From Xiphydria camelus (lineage: Eukaryota > Arthropoda > Insecta > Hymenoptera > Xiphydriidae): a DNA stretch of 64,000 nt. Below are positions 22,816-35,218 of this stretch, piece by piece. The stretch covers positions 26,709,385 to 26,773,384 of the forward strand of contig OY783195.1 in NCBI GenBank assembly GCA_963678675.1, read 5' to 3'. The number at the start of each line of letters is the position of its first letter. Position 1 is the first letter of the stretch. Below the pieces are notes generated by a model. It had not been told where the DNA came from. It saw nothing but the letters and a program-made list of their open reading frames with translations, and ran no database searches. A program made the translations under genes and the position numbers.

Positions 22816-24853
22816 TTCACCCATCTGATGCACAGTGCAGCGTACCCCTAAAATTCAGTTTGCTTAAATCCTAAAACATCCATTGTCGCGATCTCCCTCC
22901 CTCCCTAATCTTTATTATATCGATACGCTTAATCCGCACTGCGGCCCTGCGAAGGTACACGGCCGGGCCCTGCGCGTGGGCCCGGGTCCTAAGAGAATAC
23001 AATTCGAGGTTTCGAAATGGGCAAGAGAGGGACTAGAATGGGGCGTACTGTTGGCTCCATAAACACCCGCAAAACCCAACCTCCCCCGAGGCGGCCTCGG
23101 AAGATCTCTTCCTTCCGCGGATGACGGATGATGCTCCAGACGACTGGACCGCGGTGCGGATGCGGGTGCACGCCTCGCCGTCCGCACATACGCGTCCCGA
23201 AGACGCGTACATACGTACGCGCACGTGACGAATATTTCGGAGAACGGTAACGACACGGCGCGACGTCCCGACGCCTGCGGATTCCAGAGCGACCCCCCGC
23301 GAGCTTCGAGGTCGACCTGCGGGGGGTTGGCACCCATAATGAGCCGACGTCGCTCCGGCATTTCCACCCCGGGTTTGTCGTGGAAGCGGAGATGCTTCCC
23401 TTTTTTTTTTCTCTCTCCACTGCGGTGTCCCCTCGGTCGCCCGAGATCGGTCATCTCCGCGGCGCAAGCCCGGAACCGTACGTTTCGCGTCTTGTGGAAA
23501 ACTGCCCGGCGCGCCTTTGTCTCGCGGCGGCGTGCCGCCACTGGGCACGCTGCGGACAGCGTTTGGTTTTTCTCGGAGATGTATTTCTCGGAGATATCTC
23601 CCCGAGATAATGCGGGACCACTGCAGGAAGAAAGGATTCGGCGGACTTTATCGGTAAAAACGTGGTTACGAGCGGTTCCGTGTACGTTATTTCGACGTTT
23701 ATTGCGTCCGCCGCTCCAAAATGCGTCTGTCACGATTGTATAGTTATTTAATTCAATGGAATACTTCAATTTGATTCAATCAAAACCCCACAAAAAAAAA
23801 TACCAACCGCTTTAGCGGAAGAATAGAAACGATTATCCTTTTTCCGCCGAGGACTCGAGAGGCGCGGGAAGAAAAGTGAAACACCCACTCGCAGAGTCGA
23901 GCGCGAGAGAGTCATTAGCCGCTCTGTTACGAGACCGCTAATTTTCGACCGTCCCGCCGCGCGGTGGGGCGCGCGTCGTCGTCGGTGCAACGATGTCGCC
24001 GCGCGCGGCTTCGACTAAAAATACACAAAAACGAAAATAGCCCGCCCTGTGGCCCCGGTGTGGCATTCCCGCGGGTGAAGTTCGACACGAAAATAACCGC
24101 GTAAAGGAGATGCGAGAGGAAAAGACGATACGGTCCACACACGAGGGTTTCGAAGCTAAATACTCCCGAGTTCCTCACGCGAGACGCCGAAGACGTCAAG
24201 GAACGCGTCTTCCTCCCGGAGCGCTGCTTCTTCGACTTCTTCGACTTTCGAGAACCACCCCCGGCGTGTAGAACGATCCACCGGACAATGGCCGGTAGCC
24301 ATCCTCCGCTCGGCTGTCCCGCGGTCCATTCAGCCGAATCTTTCGGCAATTTGTTCGGGTTTCTCGAGCGCGACGCGCACGGCTTCTCCTTTGGGCCGCG
24401 CGCCGACCCCGCCCCGAGCGCTTACAGTATTTTGTAACACGGGGGCAGGTTGCGAAAATAGCGGTCGGTGCGTCTATGTACGCGCGGCTTTCGCGCGCCG
24501 AGTGTGAGAATGAAGACGTCGCTGCGCGTCCTCCCCGCTGCCTTTTGTGGCTGACTTTCGCCCCGGGGTGTGAGGCGCGCGACGAGGGGACGCGCGAACG
24601 TCTCTCTTTTTTCCTGCCGTGAGAATTACCGCAACTGCGTGGCTAGGAGCGTTCCCACTCACTTGACATATCAGAGAGTTCGATTTCTGGTATATTATCT
24701 CGACGTTGTGAATCGGATGAATGAATATAGGAGACGACGAAATGAAAATGAAAGAAATTTGAGGCCTCTAGCGATCGTTTCTATTGGCGTGACAATCGGG
24801 GGCCAACTCGACGTTTCACACGTCGCTCTAGTTATTTATACATATCCGGCAAA
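22816..24853. other. Longest GC-rich block of the window
   Basis: About 1.8 kb CpG-rich sequence. A 284-codon minus-strand frame (22915-23769) is open, but the other two frames and the opposite strand are also open over long parts, so it is not evidence of a gene. Confidence 0.5.
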
Positions 24854-25117
24854 CGGAAAAAAAATGATTTTGTAGTTTCAAACAAAACTAGGTTTCACTG
24901 AGACTTTCTCGCCATCGTGACAAAAATATTATTTGTGGCAGCAAAAGATACGTCCACACACACAATGATAGTATAAATATTTCACTGTGATTGTAGTAAC
25001 ATTTGCTATTATTGAACACTCTCTTTTGCTGCTACAGATAATATTTCCGTGATGTCAGTAAACGATTCTCAGTAAAACCCAATTTTGCTAAGACTGCAAA
25101 GTCATTTTTTTTCGTGC
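24854..25117. mobile_element. Palindromic MITE with CACGGAAAAA-type ends
   Basis: ACGGAAAAAAAATGATTTTG at the left is mirrored by AAGTCATTTTTTTTCGTGCA at the right. Inner arms pair (GGTTTCACTGAGAC with GATTCTCAGTAAAACC; GGCAGCAAAAG with CTTTTGCTGC). Confidence 0.7.
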
Positions 25118-25215
25118 AGCATCAATGATGTCCCACGACATTCGTTCGCGATAGTCCTACGTAAAAATGACATTTGAAAAAATCACCAGCGACAGAATCC
25201 GAGTCCCCGGGAGTA

Positions 25216-25437
25216 GACTGACAAAAATAATTAGGTTAAAATGACGAAACGCGTCTAGCTAAAAACACTTGGTTATTCTATTTAAAATATTGCTCAGCCG
25301 AACCAAACGCTTAGTTATTCCAACCAAAAAGTGGTCAGTCTAACCAAACACAGACGGAGGATCCATATTTCTCCAAACGGTTTGGTCATCGTCTCCAGGA
25401 TTTTGGTTAACTTGACCAAGACATTTCTCTCGGTGTA
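25216..25437. mobile_element. Family B MITE, copy 3
   Basis: Full-length: GACTGACAAAAATAATTAGG at the left, GGATCCATATTTCTCCAAAC inside, TTTCTCTCGGTGTA at the right. Confidence 0.75.
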
Positions 25438-26175
25438 AACGATACAACATCCAATCTCCACGACGTGACACCATCGCGCGGATGCTGCAACGCGCCGTCG
25501 ATCATTCATTCCCTCGGCGAGAAAGAGAAAAAAAAAGTCTCTATCGATGGGGCGACACAGAGGTGCAGTTACGCGCGCGGCAGGTAGACGAATGGACCGT
25601 AAGTAGGTATACGAGAGAGGATCGGAATCGCCCCCGTACCGCGAACGCCCATTGAGAAACGTCCATTTATCTCGCGTTTGTGTTAACTCCCCCGCGCATA
25701 GAATCTCTCGCGTTTTTACTTTTCTTTTTTTCTATTTACACGTCACACTTCCCCGGCCGAGAAAACGAGAGTGGCGAAACGAGACGCGTTTCTCCTTTAT
25801 TCTTCGTCCCTGTACGCGACACACTGGGCCGATCGTGGAATGGATGAGAGGGGGTGAGAGTCGATCGCGGGCTGGCTCGATGCGGAAGGGCGGGTCGTCG
25901 GCCACTACCGTTTGTGCGAGGCTCTCTCGCGGTGATTTATGTCGAGTCAGCGAATATACTACGCGGCGCGGAGAGCGGCACGCGGACGACAACGCGGACC
26001 CCTTGGCATCGCTCCCATTCACCGGCGCGGTTTCCTCGAGATCTCTGGACCGTTTCATTCATGCGCGGCCGCGCGTTGCGACGTCGCCGCGGGGCTGGGA
26101 AAGTCTTCGCGGGCCGAGCGATCGAGATTCACGCGTGAAACTTTTCAGGGCATTCCATTCCGCGCTCGAGTTCTG
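25438..26175. other. GC-rich spacer
   Basis: Overlapping frames on both strands with R, S and G bias. No gene supported. Confidence 0.5.
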
Positions 26176-26478
26176 TCGAGGGTGGCTGCTGTCAGGGAAA
26201 ACCTCAAAATGTCAGGGAATTTTTAATGCGTTGGGGAAGTCAGGAAAATGTCAGGGAATCAAATGTTTGTCAGGAAAAATTCGTAAATTGAAATTTCGAA
26301 GTTTGATCGAGACGGATTTATGCTTTTAATTAAGTTGATCTGATTTTTTTTTCGGTGGATAAATATTGTTATTTCCTCGTAACTTTGAAGGTTTGGTTAG
26401 GGAACTTTTCAGAGTTGTTATAACAACTATAGGGAATACCAGGGTATTTTTTTTGTCAGTATTAGTGGCCACTCGTAC
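26176..26478. mobile_element. hAT-like dispersed repeat with TCAGGGAA blocks
   Basis: CGAGGGTGGC at the left and a mirrored GTGGCCACTCG at the right bound a segment with repeated GTCAGGGAA units. Similar TCAGGGAA stretches occur at 29111-29225 and 52318-52420. The layout resembles animal hAT MITEs, but the target duplication is not clear. Confidence 0.45.
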
Positions 26479-26579
26479 GTTTTATTAGGTATTAGATACG
26501 AGTATAACAGCGGGTTCGCAAAATCGTTCTACAAATTACGTTTGTTTTGCCACACGAATTTGACAGATAACTATTCCTA

Positions 26580-27250
26580 AATAGATTGTTTAAATTATAT
26601 TAAAATGCGATTCAAATTAATTGCTGTATTTATTGTAGCAACATCTCAGATAGACTTCTATGATCGTCACGACGTTCATACAAACTACAACAATTGATTG
26701 ACCTAAAGTCAACCTTTATTTCGCCGCATGAGTTTAGAAAAACAATTGCTCTTCAAAAAATTGTTAAATTTACATTACAATGTTATTCAAATTAATCGTT
26801 TTATTTATTGCAGCAACATATTTACGAAAAATTGTGCTTTTATTGAATACACGCTTAACATTTTATTTGCATTATCTTCAGATCATTTAATATCACCAAC
26901 ATGTTTGCTTAAGGATAGCTCAAGCAACTACACGTCGTTGTCTGTGCACAAAAGTTTTCTTACGTCATTTCAAGTAATTCAGAATTGCTATCACTGGTAC
27001 GATTTTTCACTACTACTACGAACATTATTAGCAACGAATATTTTTTGCCACGCGGAGTAAAATTCATTAGTTGGTACAGCAAAACAATTATTCGCTGTAA
27101 CAATTAATTCAGCAAATGTACTTTGCCGTGTTAGCAATAAATTTCCTGCGTAAATATTTTGTTACGCCATTTCAAAGTAATTCGGTTTCGCAGTAGCTAG
27201 TAAAAAATTTGCCATCACTGCGAACTTTTTTTCCTCCCTGTGCATTCAAC
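26580..27250. repeat. AT-rich region with an imperfect duplication
   Basis: ATTCAAATTAATTGCTGTAT and TTATTGTAGCAACAT near 26610 recur as ATTCAAATTAATCG and TTATTGCAGCAACAT near 26785, about 176 bases apart. Mirrored ATTGTTACAGC blocks near 27090 suggest an old, decayed transposon. Confidence 0.4.
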
Positions 27251-28607
27251 GAGTTATGCTAGGTACCTAAACTTACCGTGCCATGTTTACGTACATTTGT
27301 TTTTCCGGGTAGTTTCGCCGCGCTCCCAGAAAGGGAAGAAGGTCGCTCACGCGTCGACGGTCCTCCCACCCGGAGCTTAATCGTTTCCGCGTCATCACGC
27401 GCGCGCGCGCGACGAATTCGCTGCGGAGCGTGCCTTCGGCACACGCCCTTCCTCTTTGTCTCTCTTGTGAGAAGAGACCAATATATTTTTGTTTACTGCA
27501 CCTCGTCTCGCGCAAGAAAAGGAAGTGGGTCCTCACGCGCGCGCGCGCGCGCTCGCCTCTCCGGCTGCAGCACGCGCGTCCCGTCGTGCGTTGACGATAT
27601 TTTCCCAAATATTGCGCGGGCGGAGCGTGGAGGAGGGAAGGGCGTCCTGCGGACAGCCACGCGCCATATAATTTCGTGAAAAAGGAAAATAAAGTGCTCG
27701 CTGTAAAGTCGAGCGCAATGAAAGAAAGGCAAGCGGCGGTGGTGGGAGGAGGGAAATAGAAAGAGGGAGAGAGGACGAGCGAGACCCAGTGGCCGGCTTT
27801 CTCGACTGGCGTACGACTCTCCATAAATTATCGCGGCGTCGCGCGCGGGGCAGTAAATTTTTCGAAATTTCGTCAGTTTCTCCTTTACAAGCGGGGAAAG
27901 CGTGGTGGGGCCCCGGTGGCGGGCAGGTTACGCGTCCCGGGTCTGCAGGGCTGATTATAAAAATGGAGGCACGAAATTACCAGGGGCCAAAATAATGGAG
28001 GGTGTGCGGCGTCGTCCGCGCGTCTCTCGCGCATAAATTTCCGCGCCCTTCGAATCCTTCTTTCCCGAGACCCCGCCGTATCTCGGGTGCCCTTAGCCCA
28101 CTGACCCAAAACCGAGAGGCGAGCGACGGAACCCGTCGCAGTTCGATTGCCGTGGCGGCGGCGACTAAACGGTGGACGCTAGAGATCGTAAAGCGTGCGA
28201 AACGGGGGTGGGAGGACGCGGTGCGGCGAAGAAATGCGCGCGACGCGTTTGGGGGGGTGTAATGGGTACACGGATCGCGATGGCGGCAGGTAAAACGCCA
28301 TTCGACACGCGCGGCTAATATTTCAAGCGCGATTCTTCACGCTCCGCGATGTCTTTTTCTCGGGGGGGCGGGAGTACAATGCACCGCGAGAGACGTGTTT
28401 ACTGCAGTTTGGATGAAGACGCTTTTGTCGGGCGAAAGGTGATTCCGGGCTGTGCGCGCTTATTTCGCAGGAGTCGTAGGGAGGTCTTTGCAGGGGAGAG
28501 TCGGAGTTGGCTGTGCGGTACCACCGCCTAAGCTGTACTATTGATATTTTATGAAACAGAGTACTCTGTTATTTTTATTCTATATAAAATAGCAGTGGTG
28601 GTATGAT
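27251..28607. other. GC-rich block, possible promoter-like island
   Basis: CpG-rich. On the minus strand an ATG in the context AAACATGGCACG is followed directly by GTAAGT near 27275. It could be a first coding exon, but nothing downstream confirms it. Confidence 0.35.
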
Positions 28608-28853
28608 TTAACACTAGAACTACCGCAACCGGTCAATTTGACCGGTGTCTTATTCAGAGTTCCATTCAATCTCAATTATTTTGTAACCCCTGAGGATTTT
28701 GTCAAAACTGGTAGAATACTTTGTTGTAGAGCACATTTCGGTCTACAAACAAGTTCTATAGCAGTGTGGACGAAAAATCCATGGATAACGAGATAATCAC
28801 CCGCCAAAACGACCGTCTTATAAAGCGCGACCATTCGGTAGTTCTAGTGTTAA
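28608..28853. mobile_element. piggyBac-like MITE (TTAA ends), 246 bp
   Basis: TTAACACTAGAACTACCG at the left and its exact inverse CGGTAGTTCTAGTGTTAA at the right bound a 246-bp element with TTAA duplications. The interior resembles family I at 28730-28800. No coding capacity. Confidence 0.82.
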
Positions 28854-29019
28854 GCGGTGGTACAATACAGCAAACTCTCCCTTATGTTGCATTTTGAGAA
28901 CGGCTGAGATATTTTAGGAAAAAATCTGCAGGGTATACTGAGTGAAATTGTATAAATTGTACAGCAATGTCAGTAGTTTATTAATATAAGTATTTATTTC
29001 TATTTTGTCAAAACGAATA

Positions 29020-29110
29020 CACAGAGAAAAAGAATTAGTTGGATGTTGGGGGGCAGGGGGGGGGATACTCGCGTGGTCGCAAGTAATTATTTATTTAAAT
29101 CAATTAATTC
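29020..29110 (+). mobile_element. Family A MITE, 5' fragment
   Basis: Only the left end is present: ACACAGAGAAAAAGAATTAG, then GTTGGAT and AAGTAATTATTTATTT. A G-rich stretch (29045-29066) replaces the expected CTACTAATAATTACTT. Confidence 0.65.
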
Positions 29111-29225
29111 AACAAATTCAAGAAAATTCTTTAGTTTCCCTGACTTCTTCATTTTTCCCTGATACACATAATTCCCGGAGAATTCCAGATTTTTCAGAAT
29201 TCCCTGACCACTGGACGCTGTGCTT
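29111..29225 (-). repeat. Fragment of the TCAGGGAA repeat
   Basis: Read on the minus strand it carries several CAGGGAA units like those at 26.2 and 52.3 kb, ending in CAGTGGTCAGGGAATTC. It lies directly between two partial family A copies. Confidence 0.45.
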
Positions 29226-29278
29226 TACGTCAACAAAAAATAGAGATACACTCGATGTGCAGTCAGTGCAGCCCTCGA

Positions 29279-29768
29279 ACAGAAAAAGAATTAGTTGGAT
29301 CTACTAATAATTACTTGTGGGGTCGCGAGTAATTATTTATTTATATCAATTTGATCTTGTTTCATATTAATTACGTATTTCTTCGTTGCAATCACATATT
29401 ATTCCATATGATTATATGGAAGAGATTTTTAATTGATCTCTACTGAGAAAAAAAAGTATAGTTCTCTGACAACTATTTTGGACTCAATTGCTCCACTTTT
29501 GTAATCAGCACCAGTTTTATGTAGTTATCGCAACAATTTTTTGTTCCGGTAATTAAGAATAGTTAAAATAGTTAGTTGGTTATTAAATCCTTCTTTATAT
29601 TAATTAAATATTTTTTCTTTGCAGTCACATATATATTTCACGTGATCGTAAGGAAGAGATATCTATATAATTGATGTTTTAAAATATTTCATTGATATAA
29701 ATAAATAATTACTTGTGCGACCAGGCAAGTAATTTTCAGTAGATTCAACTAATTCTTTTTCTTTGTGT
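29279..29768. mobile_element. Family A MITE interrupted by another sequence
   Basis: The left half (29279-29440) and right half (29574-29768, ending TTCTTTTTCTTTGTG) belong to one family A element. Between them lie about 130 bases starting ACTGAGAAAAAAAAG, which look like part of another MITE with the shared end signature. Confidence 0.65.
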
Positions 29769-30186
29769 AACTTTTTCAACTATAGGTAGTAGAGTCATTT
29801 CAGTAATGCGCATTATTCTTATCACATTTGGTATTGTTATATTATCTATATCGTCTAGTTAATCCATTATTTAGCCTTAAAGTATAGCTATCAGAGCAAT
29901 GTTAATTACTGTGTTCGACTTAAACATTTTTTTCATTATATACAAAGAGCAAGATATAAGAAAATGTGACATTTTGTAACACGCAGAAAAGTAGTAAATC
30001 AATAAATTACCGTTACAAAGAGTGAAGTCATTTCTATTCTATTTATTGGCTATAGACCATTAGGGCGCGCGAGCCAATATTTTATTGACCATATTCTATA
30101 GCGAGATTAGGCCGACTGCATTTCATTCCTCGCAGACCGATAGGGTAACCTTTAATTGCGATTCCGAGAAATCCACAGCCACTTAC
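29769..30186. other. AT-rich spacer downstream of the 30-kb candidate exons
   Basis: No further exon of the minus-strand candidate could be identified here. Confidence 0.45.
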
Positions 30187-30253
30187 AAAGAAAATTGTCA
30201 AGTTCGTCCGGTCGACGGCTATCCTTTCCCTTCTTATCTGGCCGGCCAGCATC
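30187..30253 (-). CDS. Candidate second exon of the same minus-strand gene
   Basis: The acceptor GTGTTTATTGTCAG precedes 67 bases, and a GTAAGT donor follows. Joined to the upstream exon it reads R MLAGQIRRERIAVDRTNLTIFF, ending in phase 0. The combination of two donors, one acceptor and a shared frame is better than expected for any single chance exon. No domain is visible. Confidence 0.32.
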
Positions 30254-30365
30254 CTGACAATAAACACTCAAATATTTACCTTTTAATCGGGTTAATTTGC
30301 CGACTCCCTTCGGTAGTGTCCAACCGATTCCATAGAACCCAATGGTAATAAACCATTGTTCTCAC

Positions 30366-30397
30366 CTGTGGGAGGCGTCGGTCAGAGCCTTCCACAT
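30366..30397 (-). CDS. Candidate start exon of an unrecognised minus-strand gene
   Basis: From the ATG at 30397 the frame reads MWKALTDASH plus two bases before a GTGAGA donor at 30365. The frame is also open upstream of the ATG, so the true start could lie earlier. It joins exactly in phase to the 30187-30253 exon across a 112-bp intron. Family not recognised. Confidence 0.32.
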
Positions 30398-31202
30398 GAA
30401 AACTACGCGTCGCGCAGTCGTGCCTCCGGGTCGATTCTTCGAATTTACGCGGGTACCGTTATAATCGGACCGATGTAATCGCTTAATCGTTTTACGGCGG
30501 TGCGCATCTGCCCTTCCACGACGGAACCTCGCCTTCCGATACAGAAGATGCCGCGCGGAAGGAGAGACCCTTTACTTTTGTCTCAATCCTTTGGCGGTGG
30601 CGGTGGCGGCGCGGGGGTTTCCCCGGTGGGGTATCGGGAAAAGGGGGCGGGGTACCGCGGGGGTCTCACCATATTACGCGGCCTATAGACGGGGTACCGC
30701 ATATGGGCACCCCGGAGCACGAGATAATGGCGTTACAGCCCGCTCTCTCCCTCCTACTACTTCCCCTCACGGTCTCCCCCCGTTACTCCGCGCGTACAAA
30801 GAACCCGACATGCCCCGCGAATGCGAACGCGTGCGGCACGCACACACCGTCTCGCAACCCCCTCGCGTTATTATCGCCCGTGCATGTGGCTCGGTACGAG
30901 CGCCGAAGCCCGTGGGGCACGGCGATTGTGCAACCGGAGAGAGTTTGGCCGGCGCGACACACATACAAGGGATGGTAAGAAGGGGTATCGCCTCCGGGGA
31001 CGACGCGCTCTCGCTGCGGCGGATGCAGCTTCTATTCGGGATCTGCCGGCTTCGGTAAATTTCGTGTCGTTGGGCGATGAAAAGTGACGAGAGGCTCTCT
31101 TCGTTTCTCCCGTGCTGGATTGCGGGGGTGACACGCGAAAGATTTCGCGGCGGGTTGATTTTTTTTTAGGAAAGTACGAGGAATATATATGAAAAAACGA
31201 CG
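30398..31202. other. GC-rich spacer upstream of the 30-kb candidate exons
   Basis: It could hold the promoter of the minus-strand candidate gene. A plus-strand frame at about 30727 begins MALQPALSLLLLPLTVS, signal-peptide-like, but the block is open in all frames. Confidence 0.35.
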
Positions 31203-31476
31203 TCTATATCTGTACCCGAGGATAAAAGTGTATTAAGTCCAAAATAACAGTTCTTGGGAAAAGTGTTTTACTAATTCTAATATTGTTTTATCTCCCGGCA
31301 GATGGTGTGACTTGATACAGTTATAATCATTCTATTTCCTTTGGTATCATAGGTGGCACTTAAAGCGGTTTTGCATACTAAAGTGGACTTAATACTTAGC
31401 GTAATGCTGCAAAAATCCCATTTTATGTAAAAATTGGACTTATAATACACTTTTATCCTGGGGGGTACAGATGTAG
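31203..31476. mobile_element. TIR element, about 270 bp
   Basis: ATCTGTACCC followed by GGATAAAAGTGTATTA at the left is mirrored at the right, where the spacer has extra G residues. Non-coding and AT-rich between GC-rich blocks. Confidence 0.65.
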
Positions 31477-32896
31477 ATCTAAAAGGACAGTGCGACGATC
31501 AGCGCGAAAGAGCTTTCGCCTCCCCCGCGATTATCTCGTGAATCGTGAACTTTTCGCCCGCAACCCCGCAGAACTTTTTTGTAGGCGAAAGTGTCCCCTC
31601 GAAAAAGTTTTACATGGACTCGACCGAGAAATTCACAGAACTCGAGATAATCTCGACCGAGGTGAATCTCCGATTTATCCCGACACCGAGTTGCATTCTC
31701 GCATCCCCCGATTCATTACTCAAATATGCACCCGCGTCCCACGGAACTCGAATCCGTTCCCTCTCAGAATCGGGGCGGCCGAGACTGCGATATTTGGTCG
31801 ATGGGTACCGACGACCCCTGCGCGAGGCATTACCGCCTACAGAATGGAGCGAGGGAAGGGGCGGTTGATTTTGAGGGGTTGCTAGGGGGTTGTCGCGGCG
31901 TACCCCTGCGGGCTTCCGCGCTGGGCTCTCCTAGACCGAGCCAGGCTCGGCTCTACCCCCGACCGATACAACTGTCAGAGGGGTGCCCTCCGCTCGCACA
32001 CATCGTTTCGCTCGCGCGAGTGTGCGGCCGCACGTACATATATACGCGGCACACCGTCAGGGCGTGCGTGCGGCGCGCGTGTGGCTGTAAAACCCGCGCG
32101 CGCCGTGACATCTACTCGGCAAGGCGAAAGGGGACCACTGGACCAGGGAATAATCGATAAATCTGCTCCCGAAGAGAGAGGGAGGGAGGGAGAGAGAAAG
32201 AGAGAAAGCTCGACTACCTCGCGCGTCGGTGGCTGCACTTTGAAACGCGACTAATAAAATCGCATCCGATTCAATTTATTCGCACTCAAAGGGAACCGTC
32301 GACACTCGCCAACGGGGGTTTGTCGTCTTGTCGCGCTTTTAACGAGACGAGTTTTCTTCTCGGGAGCGTCGCGCGAGTCGAGCGCACATCGGAGGAGAGA
32401 TGGCCCCTGGCGCTCATCGTCGACCACGGTGGTCAGGGGCCAACTCCCGGGGCGACGCAACCGATTTTCGAGAGGCGCGAGAGAGCGCTACGAGATCGAG
32501 GTCTATCGGGTGATCGGATGGTATACATACGGTGATCGCGAGACGATGTGGAGCGGCCGTCGTAATCTACGTGAGAACCTCTGCCCCGAAAATCTCACCC
32601 CATCCAGTCGTGTGTGATGGACCTAAATGGATGAGACGCGAGAGCGGCCCACCCGGTGCCTATCGCCGATCCATAATTTTTGCCGCTATTGTACCGCGGC
32701 GGTGTCTTACACCCTGCTTCGTTTTTATGGGGATGGAAAATGGGAGATCGTACGTGTGGGACGGCGCGATGTACGCGCGTCGAGGATCGAACGGTTCGTT
32801 CGCTGGGAAGGTATACCTGGAACGTTTTTGCGTGTAACGGACGCGACGAGTTTCGGAAATGCGGAAATCTTTGATTTGCTTCGGAACGCTTTTTTT
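31477..32896. other. GC-rich spacer
   Basis: Several 100-150 codon frames overlap on both strands. No domain, no matched splice signals. Confidence 0.5.
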
Positions 32897-33140
32897 TACA
32901 CTGAGAAAAATAACTCGGTCGATTTTACCGAAGTCCTGGAGACGATGACGAAACCGTTTAGCGAAATATTGATCTTCCATCTGTTTGGTTAAACCGAGCA
33001 CTTTTTGGACAAAATAACTGAATGTATGGTTGGAATGACTTGATATTTGGTTTGGCCGAGCAGCACTTTGTTTGGAATAATTAAACGTGTTTAACTGGAT
33101 ACGTTTTGTCATTTTAACCTAATTATTTTTCTCAATGTAC
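32897..33140. mobile_element. Family B MITE, copy 4
   Basis: Full-length in reverse orientation: TACACTGAGAAAAATAAC at the left and TTATTTTTCTCAATGTA at the right, each with TA at the edge. Confidence 0.78.
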
Positions 33141-33924
33141 AGAGCCTGTTTTTCTCTACTGAAAAAAGAAACGACTCGCGAAATTCTTCGCTGGGAAGCT
33201 ATACCTGGATCGTTTTCGGTGTAACGGAAGCAAGGATTTTCGAAAATTCGGAGCTCACCCTTCTCCGTTTTTTCGGAAAAAAAACGACTTGCGAAACTTT
33301 TCTCTCCAACCCCCGAATTCTTCGAGTGGAAATCCCAGTCGTGGAAAATTCGAACAGCGTCCCTATACATTGTAACCGTATAGCGACGGCTTCCGTATCG
33401 CTGTTCCGTTAGATCGAGTGCCATCCGAACATCGCAGTCGGCGAAATAATTGGCGGAGAAGCTCCCACAGGACAAATACCGAGAAAGGTCAAACGGAGTA
33501 CCGTAGGGTCCACGTGGTCGCCATGGCGGTTTTCCGGGAAAGCGTTTTACTATTCGCCAATCTAGTCACGCCGTACCGCGTCCGTCGGGCGGTTGGTGAA
33601 AAACGAAAAAGCCCCCTTTTACTTTTACGGCCAGTTATAAAGTCCTCGATTTCGGTTTTGAATATTCAGCGCGACCCCGTCGGGCCGCCCGCCCGCCCGC
33701 TCGCTACCCACGAATATCGCCTCTGTTTCAAAAGTGCCGAGCCCTTTGCTCCCTTTGGCTCTTCCTCCGCGCTTTCGCCTGCGCCCCTGTCCATCCGCGT
33801 CCCTTTCGTGTAGCGAATTTTTAAAAAGATGCGCGAAATTCCTCGTCCCTTTCGCCAATCTCGTACGACCTGAAAAGGTAACTGCAATATTGCGGCTGTA
33901 CCTGCACTGTCAAGAAAATTTGTA
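33141..33924. other. GC-rich spacer
   Basis: No recognised gene; overlapping frames on both strands. Confidence 0.5.
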
Positions 33925-34666
33925 TTAAGGTATTTCAATGGTGACAGTCGTATTCAAATTTTTTGCTTCAGGACTTAGTACAACTGATCACAAACTGTAT
34001 TACGCACGAACGAAACTTTTGAGTAACTCTGTACTCTGAGCTCCTTGCTACACAGAGACCTCCTGTGTACAAATGTACCTCACACATATACACTGCCTGG
34101 CCCGATAATCGTGGCAACAGTGCTTCTCTCTCCTTAGAATACCGCTATGTGCCTGCCACTACGTGCCGTAGTGGGGGCTGCCGCGCCATGCCACTGGCAA
34201 TCCCCTCTCCGGTAGCAAAAGTACTACTGAGTCCCATAGTCACAGGAGAGGGCTAAATCAGCTGTGCGCACTGTTGCCACATCATCGTTACTCGTCCCCA
34301 CCACTTTGCAGTTTCAAGAAAAATCTCAGTTTTTAAGTTATAATTTCTCTGAAACTATATGGCTCAGCACTTCCCGTTTTTGTGAACATAATCCTACAAT
34401 ATCATTTTATTCGCCGTTAGTTTTTCTTTAACATTGTAAGATTGGTTCTGTAGTTATAGCTCAAAACGTCACTGAGGTACCGTCTTTCTATATGCTAGCC
34501 ATTGAAAGTCAGTGTAGAAAATGCTACTTTGAATTAACATTTTCTTTTAAACTACATGGCTCAGCCTTTTGAAATTTTGGGAATCGATGGGTAATATTTC
34601 AGTCTTTTGATTGGCAAAATTTTATGAGATTCGTAAGAAAAACGCAAAACCATGGAAATACCTTAA
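33925..34666. mobile_element. piggyBac-like non-autonomous element (TTAA ends), about 740 bp
   Basis: The left end reads TTAAGGTATTTCAATGGT and the right end is its near-exact inverse, finishing in TTAA. TTAA duplication is the hallmark of piggyBac. Inside there is a diverged direct repeat (ACTACATGGCTCAGC-like at about 34350 and 34555) and no transposase frame. Confidence 0.72.
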
Positions 34667-35218
34667 GTTTAATACAACTCTATGTAAAATTTTTATCTGG
34701 TACGTGATTATGAAAATTAATATATGTACTCTTTTATGACAACTGTAAGGGTAATTTCATAAAGAAATATATTAATTTTCATAATTACGAAGTATATTAA
34801 TTTTCATAATGACGTATTGGGGAACAAAGATTTATATAAAAGTATATTTAAAATTCAAATTTACAGCGTGGATTACGCGGATATTGAACAAGAACGTGGG
34901 AGAATTTTGGCCCAATATTGGAAGCCGGTATATTGATAGAAATCTTAATTATCCTAATCACCGAATAAGTCCATTTAAACGTATGAATGAAACACGACGA
35001 ATTACTTGCACAACACTGTAAACAAATTAGTAATTTTAATACCTGCATTTTTAAATAATGTTTTTCTTCCAATACGTGGTTATGAAAATTAATACATTTT
35101 TGTTATGAAATTACCCTTACAAATTTCACAACGGAGTATTTTAATTTTCAAAATCGCGTATTAGATAAAAGTTTTATATACAATTTTGCATTGAATTTAA
35201 TACAATTTTTTTGACAGT
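34667..35218. mobile_element. Family E element, long form with inner palindromes
   Basis: Outer arms match family E (TGATTATGAAAATTAATATA and mirrored TATTTTAATTTTCAAAATCG). The middle holds about 200 bases unlike other copies, perhaps another insertion. It begins at the right TTAA of a piggyBac-like element. Confidence 0.6.

Noticed and set aside
22915..23769. 284-codon open frame on the minus strand
   Set aside because: The block is CpG-rich and the other frames and the opposite strand are also open over 140-170 codons. Arginine and proline bias, no domain and no splice logic.
30727..30975. Plus-strand frame starting MALQPALSLLLLPLTVS, like a signal peptide, with GTAAGA after it
   Set aside because: The region is open in all frames because of base composition, and the sequence after the hydrophobic start is biased and unlike a secreted protein.
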